64,000 bases of DNA, from contig SFEG01000009.1 of NCBI GenBank assembly GCA_004558025.1, positions 1 through 64,000 of the forward strand. The letters run 5' to 3'. The notes beneath the pieces are model-generated. The model ran no database searches. It was given only the letters and a program-made list of their open reading frames with translations, and was not told the DNA's origin. The translations under genes and the position numbers were made by a program. Of the stretch, positions 56,611-64,000 are shown piece after piece (position 1 is the first letter of the stretch; each line of letters opens with the position of its first letter). Source of the stretch: Clostridiales bacterium (GTDB lineage Bacteria > Bacillota > Clostridia > Oscillospirales > Oscillospiraceae).

Positions 56611-56968
56611 CTATATCGCCCCCCTCTATCTCTATGGTGAGCCTGTGTGGCAGACACACGATGGGGACGCCGGCGCGGCTCACCTTACCCCCGTCCATGC
56701 AGATATGGTCGCGGCAGTCGGCCTCGGTGACGCTTATTCCGTCATGCTCTATGTGTAATTTATTATACCCAAACTCCGTTTGTATTTCCATGTCATATGC
56801 AACAGCGACTGCGCCAAGGTCGATCTTTTCGTAAATTTCACCGTCGACGCGTATGACTGCTATCGTGCCGTGCCCGCCGCTGCCCTTGAGCAGCAGGAAG
56901 GCCGCCGCGCATATAATGAGCAGCGCAGCGAATATCAATGTCCATGTTTTCGCACTTTTCATATTCAT
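56603..56968 (-). CDS. NusG domain II-containing membrane-anchored protein (EetA-like)
   Basis: A 121-residue protein: N-terminal helix (TWTLIFAALLIICAAAFLLL, residues about 8-27), then a beta-rich domain with IAVIRVDGEIYEKIDLG, GISVTEADCRDHICMDGGKV and GVPIVCLPHRLTIEIEGGD. The C-x3-H-x-C and second Cys motifs are typical of the NusG_II family, which Listeria EetA belongs to. Start ATG 56968 or 56962. No ApbE, NDH-2 or FMN-binding protein is nearby. Confidence 0.85.
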   Translation of the reverse strand: MNMKSAKTWTLIFAALLIICAAAFLLLKGSGGHGTIAVIRVDGEIYEKIDLGAVAVAYDMEIQTEFGYNKLHIEHDGISVTEADCRDHICMDGGKVSRAGVPIVCLPHRLTIEIEGGDIDG

Positions 56969-57078
56969 GAACCTATTGTAAATAAATCCGGCTTGCTTGT
57001 CAATGCAGTACATTTATGATATTATTAATCAATATCTGTGAGTTGGCAATACTATTAAATTTAAAAGAGGTGAAATGC

Positions 57079-58800
57079 TTGGCGGACATGATCGTCACTG
57101 TAGCTTCTTATATACTTCCGCTGTTTGCGATAATAGTCCTCGTTCGCTGCATGCGCAGCATGCTCGGCAACAAATCACAGACCGAGATATGGGGATATAT
57201 CCATAAGGATGACGGCGTTGCGCTCATAAACCATTGGGAAAACCTCATCGGCCGCTCGAAATCGGCGGATATATGCCTGCCGTACGCCTCGGTCAGCCGT
57301 GTACACGCGGTTCTTATCCGCAGTCCGAAGGGCGTTTGGCGCATATTCGATATCTTCTCCAAGGGCGGAGTCTGGGTCAACGGCGAAAAGGTGCAGGGCA
57401 TGGGCACTGTCGTGCGCGACGGTGATGTTCTGAACCTTGCCGGAAACAGTGTGCGCTTTCGCGATATAAGCGAAAAGCAGCGCGACGCTATCGAGGCACG
57501 CAGAACGCAGAGCTGGAAGCGCGTCCACCCGGCGGTGACACTGTTTTTCCTGACAATTTTTCAGGCTATACTCCTGCTTGAGAATCTGTGCACGGCCGAA
57601 AGCGAGTATGCAGCGGGCATACTGCTTGGCTTTGTGCTGCTTATATTGCTCGAGTGGTTCTGCTATTTTGCCATGCGCAGCATACGGCGCACGGGCTTTG
57701 AGGTCGAAACGCTGGCATTTTTTCTGTCGTCTATAGGCCTTTCGGTCATAGCCTCGTCCGTGCCGGACGAGATGTTCCGGCAGATAATTATCGTCTTCGC
57801 GGGTGTCGTTGCGTTTTTCATCCTCGGCTGGTGGCTGCGCGATCTTGACAGGACGAAGACCATGCGCCTGCCGCTTGCTATACTGTCGGTGCTCATACTT
57901 ATGGCGGTCTTGGTCATAGGCAAGGAGGCGCACGGTGCGAAGAACTGGATATTCATCGGAACGCTGTCGATCCAGCCCTCGGAATTTGTAAAGGTTGCGT
58001 TCATCTATGTCGGCGCCGCCACGCTTGACAGATTGTTCAGTACGAAGAACCTTATTCTGTTTATTGTGTTTTCGGCACTGTGCGTCATATGCCTTGCCTT
58101 CAGCAGCGATTTCGGAACGGCGCTGATATTCTTCGTGACCTTCCTCGTGATATCCTTCATGCGCTCGGGCTCGATAGCGACTGTTGCACTTGCGGTAACG
58201 GGTGCAGGCATGGCAGGGTTCCTGATGCTTAAAATGAAGGACCATGTGGCGCGCAGATTTGCAACCTGGGGTCATATCTGGGACGCCGAGAACATTTGGG
58301 ACGGCGGCTATCAGCAGACCCATGCGCTCTCGGCCGGAGCATCCGGCGGACTTTTCGGAAAGGGCGCGGGCAACGGCTGGCTCAAGGATACCTTTGCCGG
58401 AAATACGGACACGGTGTTCGGCGTTATGTGCGAGGAGCTCGGGCTCATCATCGCCATCTGCGCTGTGCTCGCCATACTCGCACTTGCGTTTTTTGCCGTG
58501 CGCAACTCCGGTCACGGCCGCAGCGCGTACTATTCGATAGCTGCCTGCGCGACGGCGAGCATGTTCATGGTGCAGGTCGCGCTCAACGTGTTCGGCTCGG
58601 TCGATATCCTGCCGTTTACCGGCGTAACGTTCCCGTTTGTGTCGCGCGGCGGCACCTCGGTGCTGGCTTGCTGGATGCTCTTGGCGTTCATAAAGGCAGG
58701 CGATACGCGAAAGGGCGCAAGCTTCGTTGTGCGCCCACCGGAGGCGAAAACGAGAAAGCAGCAGCGTGAAAGCGCTGCGCCGGAGGAGGAAACGGCATGA
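57079..58800 (+). CDS. FHA domain fused to SEDS peptidoglycan polymerase (FtsW/RodA-like)
   Basis: A 573-residue membrane protein. Residues 1-25 are the first helix, 35-135 an FHA phosphothreonine-binding domain (NLIGRSKSADICLPYASVSR, VHAVLIRSPKGVWRIFD), and about 155-545 the SEDS core: NWIFIGTLSIQPSEFVKVAF, SSDFGTALIFFVTFLVISF, NTDTVFGVMCEELGLIIA and PFTGVTFPFVSRGGTSVLAC. Start is TTG 57079 (GAGGTG six bases upstream); ATG 57088 is possible. It is translationally coupled (ATGA) to a transpeptidase gene, a matched glycosyltransferase-transpeptidase pair. The FHA part suggests Ser/Thr kinase control. Confidence 0.93.
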   Translation: MADMIVTVASYILPLFAIIVLVRCMRSMLGNKSQTEIWGYIHKDDGVALINHWENLIGRSKSADICLPYASVSRVHAVLIRSPKGVWRIFDIFSKGGVWVNGEKVQGMGTVVRDGDVLNLAGNSVRFRDISEKQRDAIEARRTQSWKRVHPAVTLFFLTIFQAILLLENLCTAESEYAAGILLGFVLLILLEWFCYFAMRSIRRTGFEVETLAFFLSSIGLSVIASSVPDEMFRQIIIVFAGVVAFFILGWWLRDLDRTKTMRLPLAILSVLILMAVLVIGKEAHGAKNWIFIGTLSIQPSEFVKVAFIYVGAATLDRLFSTKNLILFIVFSALCVICLAFSSDFGTALIFFVTFLVISFMRSGSIATVALAVTGAGMAGFLMLKMKDHVARRFATWGHIWDAENIWDGGYQQTHALSAGASGGLFGKGAGNGWLKDTFAGNTDTVFGVMCEELGLIIAICAVLAILALAFFAVRNSGHGRSAYYSIAACATASMFMVQVALNVFGSVDILPFTGVTFPFVSRGGTSVLACWMLLAFIKAGDTRKGASFVVRPPEAKTRKQQRESAAPEEETA

Positions 58801-60086
58801 AAAAAGTATCTCTTCGTGCGTTCTCCGCGCTTCTGATGGCTTTTCTCATTGTCATCGGACTTTTTGTGTATGTCGGCCGGTATATAAAAGACGGTGAGAT
58901 GTGGGCGCTTTATTTTGACCAGTCCACCTCCGGCAGCCAATATACGCTCACAGACCGCAACGGCACCGTGCTTGCGAAAATGGGCGGCGGCGAAAAAAGC
59001 TACGCGGAAAACGCGAACACGCGCATCGCCTGCTATCACGTTACCGGCGACTATATCGGCAATGTCGGAACAGGTGCTCTGAGCTCGTTTAAGCGTGAGC
59101 TCTCGGGCTTTAATCTTATAACCGGCATCGAGGAGCAGGAGGACGTAAACCTTCAGCTCACTGTCGATGCGGACTTAAACATCAAGGCATATGAGGCGCT
59201 AAACGGCCGCAGCGGCGCAGTTATGATCTATAACTATAAAACGGGCGAAGTGCTGTGCATGGTATCGTCGCCGTCCATTGACCCGTTAAACCCGCCGGAG
59301 ACGCTGCCGGACGGCGCGTACATCAACCGCTGCATCAGCGCGTCGTTCACGCCGGGCTCCGTTTTCAAGCTCGTAACGCTCACGGCGGCACTTGAGAATA
59401 TGGATGATATCTACCACCGCACGTTCAGCTGCGCGGGCTCTATCGATGTCAAGGGCGTCAAGATAAACTGCACGGGCGTGCACGGTCAGCAGACCATCGA
59501 GCAGGCGCTTTCAAACTCCTGCAACTGCGCCTTTGCCGAGATATCGCTCGAGCTCGGCCCGGATATCATAGCGCAGTACGCCGAAAAGCTCGGCATAACG
59601 ACCTCGCTCAAGCTTGACAGCATATCGACTCAGGCGGGAAACTACGATAAGGACAGCTCCATGAGCGCGTCCATGGCGTGGTCGGGCATCGGCCAGTATA
59701 ACGACCTTGTGAGCCCTTACGCCATGATGCGCCTCGCTGGCGCTTACGCAAACGGCGGAACCGCCGTTGAGCCCTCGCTTCTCGGACAGTCGGACAAAAC
59801 GACGCAGCTTCTCTCGGCCGACACGGCGCAGAAGGTCGCGTCCATGATGAACTACAATGTTGTTTATCACTACGGGCAGGATCGCTTCCCGGGACTTAAT
59901 ATATCCGCAAAGACCGGCACGGCCGAGGTCGGCGACGGCAAGGCCGCGCACGGCTGGTTCGTCGGTTTCTTAAACGATGAGGAGCACCCATACGCTTTCG
60001 CGTGCATCGTTGAAAACGGCGGCAGCGGCCTCGGCGCGGCCGGCGGCGTTATAAACACCGTACTCCAAGCAGCGGTAAGCAAATAA
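58797..60086 (+). CDS. Penicillin-binding protein transpeptidase (PBP2/PbpA-like)
   Basis: A 429-residue membrane-anchored D,D-transpeptidase partner of the SEDS protein. Anchor helix at about 8-28. Catalytic motifs are SASFTPGSVFKLVT (Ser-x-x-Lys, near residue 187), EQALSNSCNCAF (SxN) and SAKTGTAEVGDG (KTG). A short PBP-dimer domain precedes. Length is short compared with PBP2 (600+) and nearer to PbpA/SpoVD-type minimal forms. Overlaps the FtsW-like gene by 4 bases. Confidence 0.93.
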   Translation: MKKVSLRAFSALLMAFLIVIGLFVYVGRYIKDGEMWALYFDQSTSGSQYTLTDRNGTVLAKMGGGEKSYAENANTRIACYHVTGDYIGNVGTGALSSFKRELSGFNLITGIEEQEDVNLQLTVDADLNIKAYEALNGRSGAVMIYNYKTGEVLCMVSSPSIDPLNPPETLPDGAYINRCISASFTPGSVFKLVTLTAALENMDDIYHRTFSCAGSIDVKGVKINCTGVHGQQTIEQALSNSCNCAFAEISLELGPDIIAQYAEKLGITTSLKLDSISTQAGNYDKDSSMSASMAWSGIGQYNDLVSPYAMMRLAGAYANGGTAVEPSLLGQSDKTTQLLSADTAQKVASMMNYNVVYHYGQDRFPGLNISAKTGTAEVGDGKAAHGWFVGFLNDEEHPYAFACIVENGGSGLGAAGGVINTVLQAAVSK

Positions 60087-60101
60087 TTTAGGAGAAACGC
60101 A

Positions 60102-62612
60102 ATGACAGACATATCCGTCAACGGACTTGTGAAGTCCTTTGAATTGGGTAAAAACATACTTGACGGGCTCAGCTTCGACATTGCCGAGGGTGAGCGCGTC
60201 GGCATTCTCGGCCATAACGGCTGCGGCAAAACGACGCTGTTCCGCATTCTGACGGGTGAGATAGACTATGATGAGGGCGCGGTGGCGATAGCCTCCGGAA
60301 AGCGCCTGGGGCTCATATCTCAGATCCCCGTCTATCCCGACGGATGGACGACCGAGGACGTTTTGAAGGACGCGCACCGCGAGCTGTACGCCATAAGCGC
60401 ACGCCTCGACGAGCTTGCCAAAAGAATGGAGACCGACCAGTCGGACAAGCTCCTTTCGGAGTACGACAGGCTCTCTGCCGACTTTGCCCGCCTCGGCGGA
60501 TACGACATGGATACCGACCGCAACCGAGTGGCAAACGGACTGGATATCCCGCAGAGAATGCGCGAGCAGCCGTTTGACCTGCTCTCCGGCGGCGAGCGGA
60601 CGAGGGTGAACCTCGCGCGCCTCATCCTTGAAAAGACGGACATATTGCTGCTTGACGAGCCGACGAACCACCTCGACCTCCGCGCGACGGAGTGGCTTGA
60701 GGACTATCTCCAGCACTTCAAGGGAACAGTGCTTTTAATAAGCCATGACCGCTATTTTATCGATAAAATAGCCCAGCGCTGCATCGAGATAAACGAGGGC
60801 AAAGCCGAGTTTTACAGCGGCGGGTACAGCTTTTATGTCGTCGAGAGGCAGAAGCGCTTCGAGGAAAAGCTCAGAAAATACGAAAAGGATCAGGCCAAGA
60901 TCGAGCAGCTCACCCGCGCCGCCGAGCAGATGCATCTGTGGGCGTTCATGGGCAATGATAAGCTGCACAAGCGCGCGTTTTCAATGGAAAAGCGCATAGC
61001 AAAGCTTGAGCAGACAGCAAAGCCGACCGAGGCAAAAAAGCTCTCGGCGAAATTCACCTCTGCCGATTTTCATGCCGACGAGGTGCTCGTTTGCCATGAT
61101 GTGTCCAAGGCCTTCGGAGCAAAAAAGCTCTTTGACGGGCTTGAGCTCACCGTCTCCGGCGGCGAGCGCATCGCGCTTATCGGCGATAACGGAACGGGGA
61201 AGAGCACACTCGTAAAAATGATAATGCAGCAGGAGCTGCCCGACACAGGATACATAAAATTCGGCCCATCCGTGCGCCCTGCGTACCTGCCGCAGATAAT
61301 ACATTTTTCAAATGAGGAGCGCTCGCTTCTCGACACGATGCTGTACGACTGCCGCTGCCAACCGCAGGAGGCGCGCGACAGGCTGGCGGCCTTCGGCTTC
61401 CGCGGCGAGGATGTTTTTACGCCTGTCGGGGCTCTCTCGGGAGGAGAAAAGAGCAGACTCAGGCTGTGCATGCTCATGGGCAGTGACATAAATCTGCTCA
61501 TCCTCGACGAGCCGACGAACCATTTGGACATTGCCAGCCGCGAGTGGATGGAGGATGCCGTGTCGGACTATTCCGAGGCGCTACTGTTCGTCTCGCACGA
61601 CCGCTATTTTATCGAAAAATTCGCAACGCGAATATGGTATCTTGACGGAGGGAAGCTTATCGACTATCGCGGAACATACGAGCAGATGCGCGAGTATCTC
61701 AAGCGTCAGGAGGTCTTTACGCGCACGGCCAAGGCCGAGGCGAAGGCCTCAAAGCCCGAAAAAGCCGCAAAGAAGTCGTCGCCGAACAGGGAAAAGCGCA
61801 TTGCAAAGCTCGAGCGCGAGATCGCGGCGCTGGAAAAGCAGGTGGGCGAAATAGAGGCGCTTGAGCAGGAAAACGCGAGCGATTATCAGAAGCTCATGGA
61901 GCTCGGCGTTCTGCCCGGCGCACTGGTGCTCGTGGGGCTCATACTGCGCTTTTTCTTCACCGGTATCGGCTATATAGCATACGCGCTGTTTTTTGCGGCG
62001 GCGCTCGTTGCGATAATGCGCTTCTGCCCGAAAACGTGGATAAAGCGCACGGTGTGCGCACTTACGGCGATAGGGCTTATCTATCTCGCGATAGTCGAGG
62101 TGCCGGTAGTTCGTGCTGCCTCCGGCGACGGGGACAGGGAATATGACTACATAATCGTCCTTGGCGCCGCGGTGCACGGCGATACCCCCTCGCTCTCGCT
62201 CGTTGAGCGCGTGCGAGCCGCGCGAGACTATATGAAGGAGCATCCCGATACCGTTGCCATAGTCAGCGGCGGTCAGGGCGCTGATGAAAACATAAGCGAG
62301 GCCGAGGCTATGTCGGCGTGGCTTACGGAAAACGGCATCGACAAAAGCCGCGTCATTTTGGAGAATAAGGCGACCTCGACGCTTGAAAATCTCGAATACA
62401 GCTTTAATATAATCCGCTCGCGCGGCGGCGATCCCAATGACGGCACCGCGGTCGTCACGAGCGAATACCACATATACAGGGCAAAGCTGCTGGCGCAGTC
62501 GCTTGATGTCAGCGTCGGCTCCGTGGCCGCGCATACGACCTACGCGCCCATCATGCTGAACTATTTTCTCCGCGAGGCCTTCGGCGTAACGTATCAATGG
62601 ATATTCGGCTGA
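60102..62612 (+). CDS. ABC-F ATPase fused in frame to a YdcF/DUF218 membrane protein
   Basis: An 836-residue chimera. Residues 1-590 form an ABC-F protein: two ATPase domains with GILGHNGCGKTTLFRI and LIGDNGTGKSTLVKMI (Walker A), LSGGERTRVNLARLI and LSGGEKSRLRLCML (signature), and DEPTNHLD twice; a coiled coil REKRIAKLEREIAALEK follows. It then runs, without stop, into LGVLPGALVLVGLILRFFF and three helices (about 605-665) and a DUF218/YdcF domain (DYIIVLGAAVHGDTPSLSLV, VSGGQGADE, SRVILENKATSTLENL). ABC-F acts on ribosomes and is soluble; the fusion would anchor it. Met599 (61896) could start a separate YdcF but has no ribosome site. Confidence 0.9.
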   Translation: MTDISVNGLVKSFELGKNILDGLSFDIAEGERVGILGHNGCGKTTLFRILTGEIDYDEGAVAIASGKRLGLISQIPVYPDGWTTEDVLKDAHRELYAISARLDELAKRMETDQSDKLLSEYDRLSADFARLGGYDMDTDRNRVANGLDIPQRMREQPFDLLSGGERTRVNLARLILEKTDILLLDEPTNHLDLRATEWLEDYLQHFKGTVLLISHDRYFIDKIAQRCIEINEGKAEFYSGGYSFYVVERQKRFEEKLRKYEKDQAKIEQLTRAAEQMHLWAFMGNDKLHKRAFSMEKRIAKLEQTAKPTEAKKLSAKFTSADFHADEVLVCHDVSKAFGAKKLFDGLELTVSGGERIALIGDNGTGKSTLVKMIMQQELPDTGYIKFGPSVRPAYLPQIIHFSNEERSLLDTMLYDCRCQPQEARDRLAAFGFRGEDVFTPVGALSGGEKSRLRLCMLMGSDINLLILDEPTNHLDIASREWMEDAVSDYSEALLFVSHDRYFIEKFATRIWYLDGGKLIDYRGTYEQMREYLKRQEVFTRTAKAEAKASKPEKAAKKSSPNREKRIAKLEREIAALEKQVGEIEALEQENASDYQKLMELGVLPGALVLVGLILRFFFTGIGYIAYALFFAAALVAIMRFCPKTWIKRTVCALTAIGLIYLAIVEVPVVRAASGDGDREYDYIIVLGAAVHGDTPSLSLVERVRAARDYMKEHPDTVAIVSGGQGADENISEAEAMSAWLTENGIDKSRVILENKATSTLENLEYSFNIIRSRGGDPNDGTAVVTSEYHIYRAKLLAQSLDVSVGSVAAHTTYAPIMLNYFLREAFGVTYQWIFG

Positions 62613-62628
62613 ATGAAAATAGTATAAA

Positions 62629-62672
62629 CCCTCCCGAACAGGCATAGTAATGTACAAAGCCTTACGGGAGGG
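62629..62672 (+). promoter_or_regulatory. Leader hairpin covering the Shine-Dalgarno of the deacetylase gene
   Basis: CCCTCCCG (62629-62636) pairs perfectly with CGGGAGGG (62665-62672), which includes the ribosome site GGGAGGG seven bases before TTG 62680. Formation would hide the site, so translation may be conditional or coupled. Confidence 0.65.
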
Positions 62673-62679
62673 ATCTTTT

Positions 62680-63477
62680 TTGAAAAAACTATTAGGCAAA
62701 ATCAAAAATCGCAAGGCGGCAGCGTCGGCGGTCGCGCTTGTGGTGCTCACGGCGGTGATATTCTGGACGACGAACAGCCCCGCTGTGGTCGGAGTCTCGG
62801 CCTCCGACAGGCAGCTTCCGATCTACTGCGTTCAGCGCGACGATAAAACTGTGGCGCTGTCCTTCGACGCGGCCTGGGGCAACGAGGATACGCAGGAGCT
62901 CATAGATATTCTCAATAAGTACAACATACACGCGACGTTCTTCGTCGTCGGTCAGTGGGTCGATAAATACCCCGAGTCCGTCAAGGCGCTCAGCGATGCC
63001 GGAAACGAGGTCATGAGCCATTCGGACGATCACGCGCACTTCGCGCAGCTTTCGGCAGATGAGATAAAGTCAAATATCGCCGCCTCGAACGAGAAGATAA
63101 AGAACATAACCGGCACGGAGCCGACGCTGTTCCGCTGCCCCTACGGCGAGTATAACGATACGGTCATCAGCACAGTAAACTCCATGGGCATGAGCGCCAT
63201 CCAGTGGGATGTCGACAGTCTCGACTGGAAGGGCATATCCGCAAGTGACATATCCGACCGCGTCCTCAAAAACGTCAAATCCGGCAGCATCGTCCTGTTC
63301 CACAACGCCGCCGAGAACACGCCCGAGGCGCTGCCCGGCATAATCGAGGGCCTTATCGCCGACGGCTATAAGATCGTGCCCGTATCGCAGATCCTTCTGA
63401 CGGGCGACTATACGATCGATAACACCGGCATGCAGTGCAAAACAAAAACAAACAGCGGTGCGAAAGAAAATGCGTAA
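62680..63477 (+). CDS. Polysaccharide deacetylase-family protein (PdaB-like)
   Basis: A 265-residue secreted or anchored NodB-domain protein. Signal/anchor at about 13-35 (AAASAVALVVLTAVIFWTTN). Catalytic motifs: ALSFDAAWGNEDT (first Asp), HATFFVVGQWVDKYP, VMSHSDDHAHFAQL (metal histidines), FRCPYGEYND, DVDSLDWKGISAS and GSIVLFHNAAENTPEALP. It likely removes acetyl groups from peptidoglycan or another glycan; the PdaB-type subgroup acts in spore formation. Start TTG 62680 is chosen from the ribosome site; ATG 62650 is an in-frame alternative inside the hairpin loop. Confidence 0.9.
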   Translation: MKKLLGKIKNRKAAASAVALVVLTAVIFWTTNSPAVVGVSASDRQLPIYCVQRDDKTVALSFDAAWGNEDTQELIDILNKYNIHATFFVVGQWVDKYPESVKALSDAGNEVMSHSDDHAHFAQLSADEIKSNIAASNEKIKNITGTEPTLFRCPYGEYNDTVISTVNSMGMSAIQWDVDSLDWKGISASDISDRVLKNVKSGSIVLFHNAAENTPEALPGIIEGLIADGYKIVPVSQILLTGDYTIDNTGMQCKTKTNSGAKENA

Positions 63478-63514
63478 AAAACAGCACCTCGGGCGAACCC
63501 CGGGGTGCTGTTTA
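63475..63514. terminator. Bidirectional terminator
   Basis: ACAGCACCTCGGG (63481-63493) pairs with CCCCGGGGTGCTGT (63498-63511) allowing a G-U, with U-tracts on both strands for the convergent genes. Confidence 0.88.
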
Positions 63515-63522
63515 TATTCGGC

Positions 63523-63759
63523 TTATTCCTTGTTGTCGAGCCAGTCTGCGACTTTGGTCTCTTCGATGTCGAGACCGCCGGAGATAAAGGCGACAGCCTC
63601 GTTGAAGTTCATAGCTCTCAGACGAGCATAGTTGCTTGCGCCGGCACCGGGGCCGTCGTTGAGTCTGCCTTCGATGTAGCCGCATTCGTAGCACATGTTC
63701 AGAGCATACTTGCGGTGGGTATCGAGGGTCATTTCATGTCCGCAGCGAGGGCATTTCAT
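63523..63759 (-). CDS. Small zinc-ribbon protein
   Basis: A 78-residue protein. MKCPRCGHEMTLDTHRKYAL followed by NMCYECGYIEGRLN gives two CxxC knuckles 18 residues apart (about residues 3-6 and 23-26), a zinc ribbon. The rest (NYARLRAMNFNEAVAFISGG and ETKVADWLDNKE) is helical. Function unknown; such proteins often act as transcription or RNA-binding adapters. It has its own promoter and a good GGAGGA ribosome site. Confidence 0.78.
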   Translation of the reverse strand: MKCPRCGHEMTLDTHRKYALNMCYECGYIEGRLNDGPGAGASNYARLRAMNFNEAVAFISGGLDIEETKVADWLDNKE

Positions 63760-63815
63760 GGTGGATTCCTCCTCTTATTACTCTTGTTTTCTTTGCAGAT
63801 TCCTTGCTTTAACTA

Positions 63816-63844
63816 TTATAGTCCAAACATTGACTCTAAGCAAT
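63816..63844 (-). promoter_or_regulatory. Promoter of the zinc-ribbon gene
   Basis: On the minus strand TTGCTT (63844-63839), 17 bp, TATAAT (63821-63816). Confidence 0.7.
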
Positions 63845-63937
63845 AGTTATCTCATTTTTTGTGTACAAAATTGCTCACATATGGAGTTGCGCCAAACGCA
63901 AATTTTGCGGAAAACTATAATTTTTTAAAAATAAGTA

Positions 63938-63966
63938 TTGCAATTGCCGTGTAATTGTGTTAATAT
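63938..63966 (+). promoter_or_regulatory. Promoter upstream of the edge tRNA
   Basis: TTGCAA (63938-63943), 17 bp, TAATAT (63961-63966). The bases between 63845 and 63937 hold nothing I recognise. Confidence 0.55.
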
Positions 63967-63983
63967 AATCGGGCGTTAGAAAT

Positions 63984-64000
63984 CCGGGTGTAGCGCAGAT
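63984..64000 (+). tRNA. 5' end of a tRNA gene cut by the window edge
   Basis: CCGGGTG TA GCGCAGAT fits an acceptor arm, the U8-A9 pair and the start of a D-arm (GCGC) as found in proline and similar tRNAs. The anticodon is outside the window, so identity is not decided. Confidence 0.5.

Overview
The window is a moderately GC-rich (about 55 percent by eye) stretch of chromosome from a low-GC-lineage Gram-positive anaerobe, most likely a gut Clostridia of the Oscillospirales type. This is inferred from the gene families: RNase Y, TsaB/TsaE, archaeal-type prolyl-tRNA synthetase, an EFR1-type flavodoxin-ferredoxin, DUF1667 with GlpA/GlpB-like flavoproteins, SEDS/PBP pairs, an SLH surface protein and a PdaB-like deacetylase. 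Ribosome binding sites of the AGGAGG type and TTGACA/TATAAT promoters with 17-bp spacers are common. No plasmid or phage module and no CRISPR array was seen.

Left part (1-5.4 kb): a decaying zone with a frameshifted, truncated Na+:neurotransmitter symporter, a two-ended fragment of an Old Yellow Enzyme-type reductase beside an intact TetR regulator, a DUF2975/YozG-like membrane protein-HTH operon with two matched operators over its promoter, and two tandem O6-alkylguanine methyltransferase-family genes. 5.4-15.2 kb (minus strand): a complete nickel/oligopeptide-type ABC importer bracketed by two paralogous SAM methyltransferases, preceded by a Cu+-type P1B ATPase, a small HMA protein and a small membrane protein.

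15.3-27.5 kb: housekeeping and envelope genes (TPR protein, YjjG-like HAD, Sfp-type PPTase, HD hydrolase, polyprenyl-phosphate glycosyltransferase, Nudix, cyclase-family hydrolase, ProS, a HAAS-domain membrane protein, putative glycosidase, RpiB, PMT-family glycosyltransferase). The YjjG/PPTase convergence holds a 218-bp structured insertion between two perfect 36-bp terminator copies. 27.6-30.3 kb: RNase Y with a long structured leader, then three tiny strongly expressed-looking genes for related 35-38-residue peptides.

30.3-38.4 kb: EFR1 protein with divergent TetR, RodA/SEDS, tsaE-tsaB, upp, XRE regulator with divergent membrane-anchored protein, O-antigen-ligase-like protein. 38.6-45.3 kb: a five-gene operon of GlpA-like and GlpB-like flavoproteins, DUF1667, FGGY kinase and an alkyl-DHAP-synthase-like FAD protein, probably oxidising a polyol or sugar acid phosphate. 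Then tRNA-Val(CAC), an OmpR/HK pair, and a 1,796-residue secreted SLH protein with four repeated modules.

53-64 kb: TetR with palindromic operator, a small structured repeat and a frameshifted gene, a NifX/Mrp Fe-S or metal-handling pair, an EetA/EetB-like pair, an FHA-SEDS/PBP wall-synthesis pair, an ABC-F ATPase fused in frame to a YdcF-type membrane protein, a polysaccharide deacetylase with a Shine-Dalgarno-sequestering leader hairpin, a zinc-ribbon protein, and the first bases of a tRNA at the right edge.
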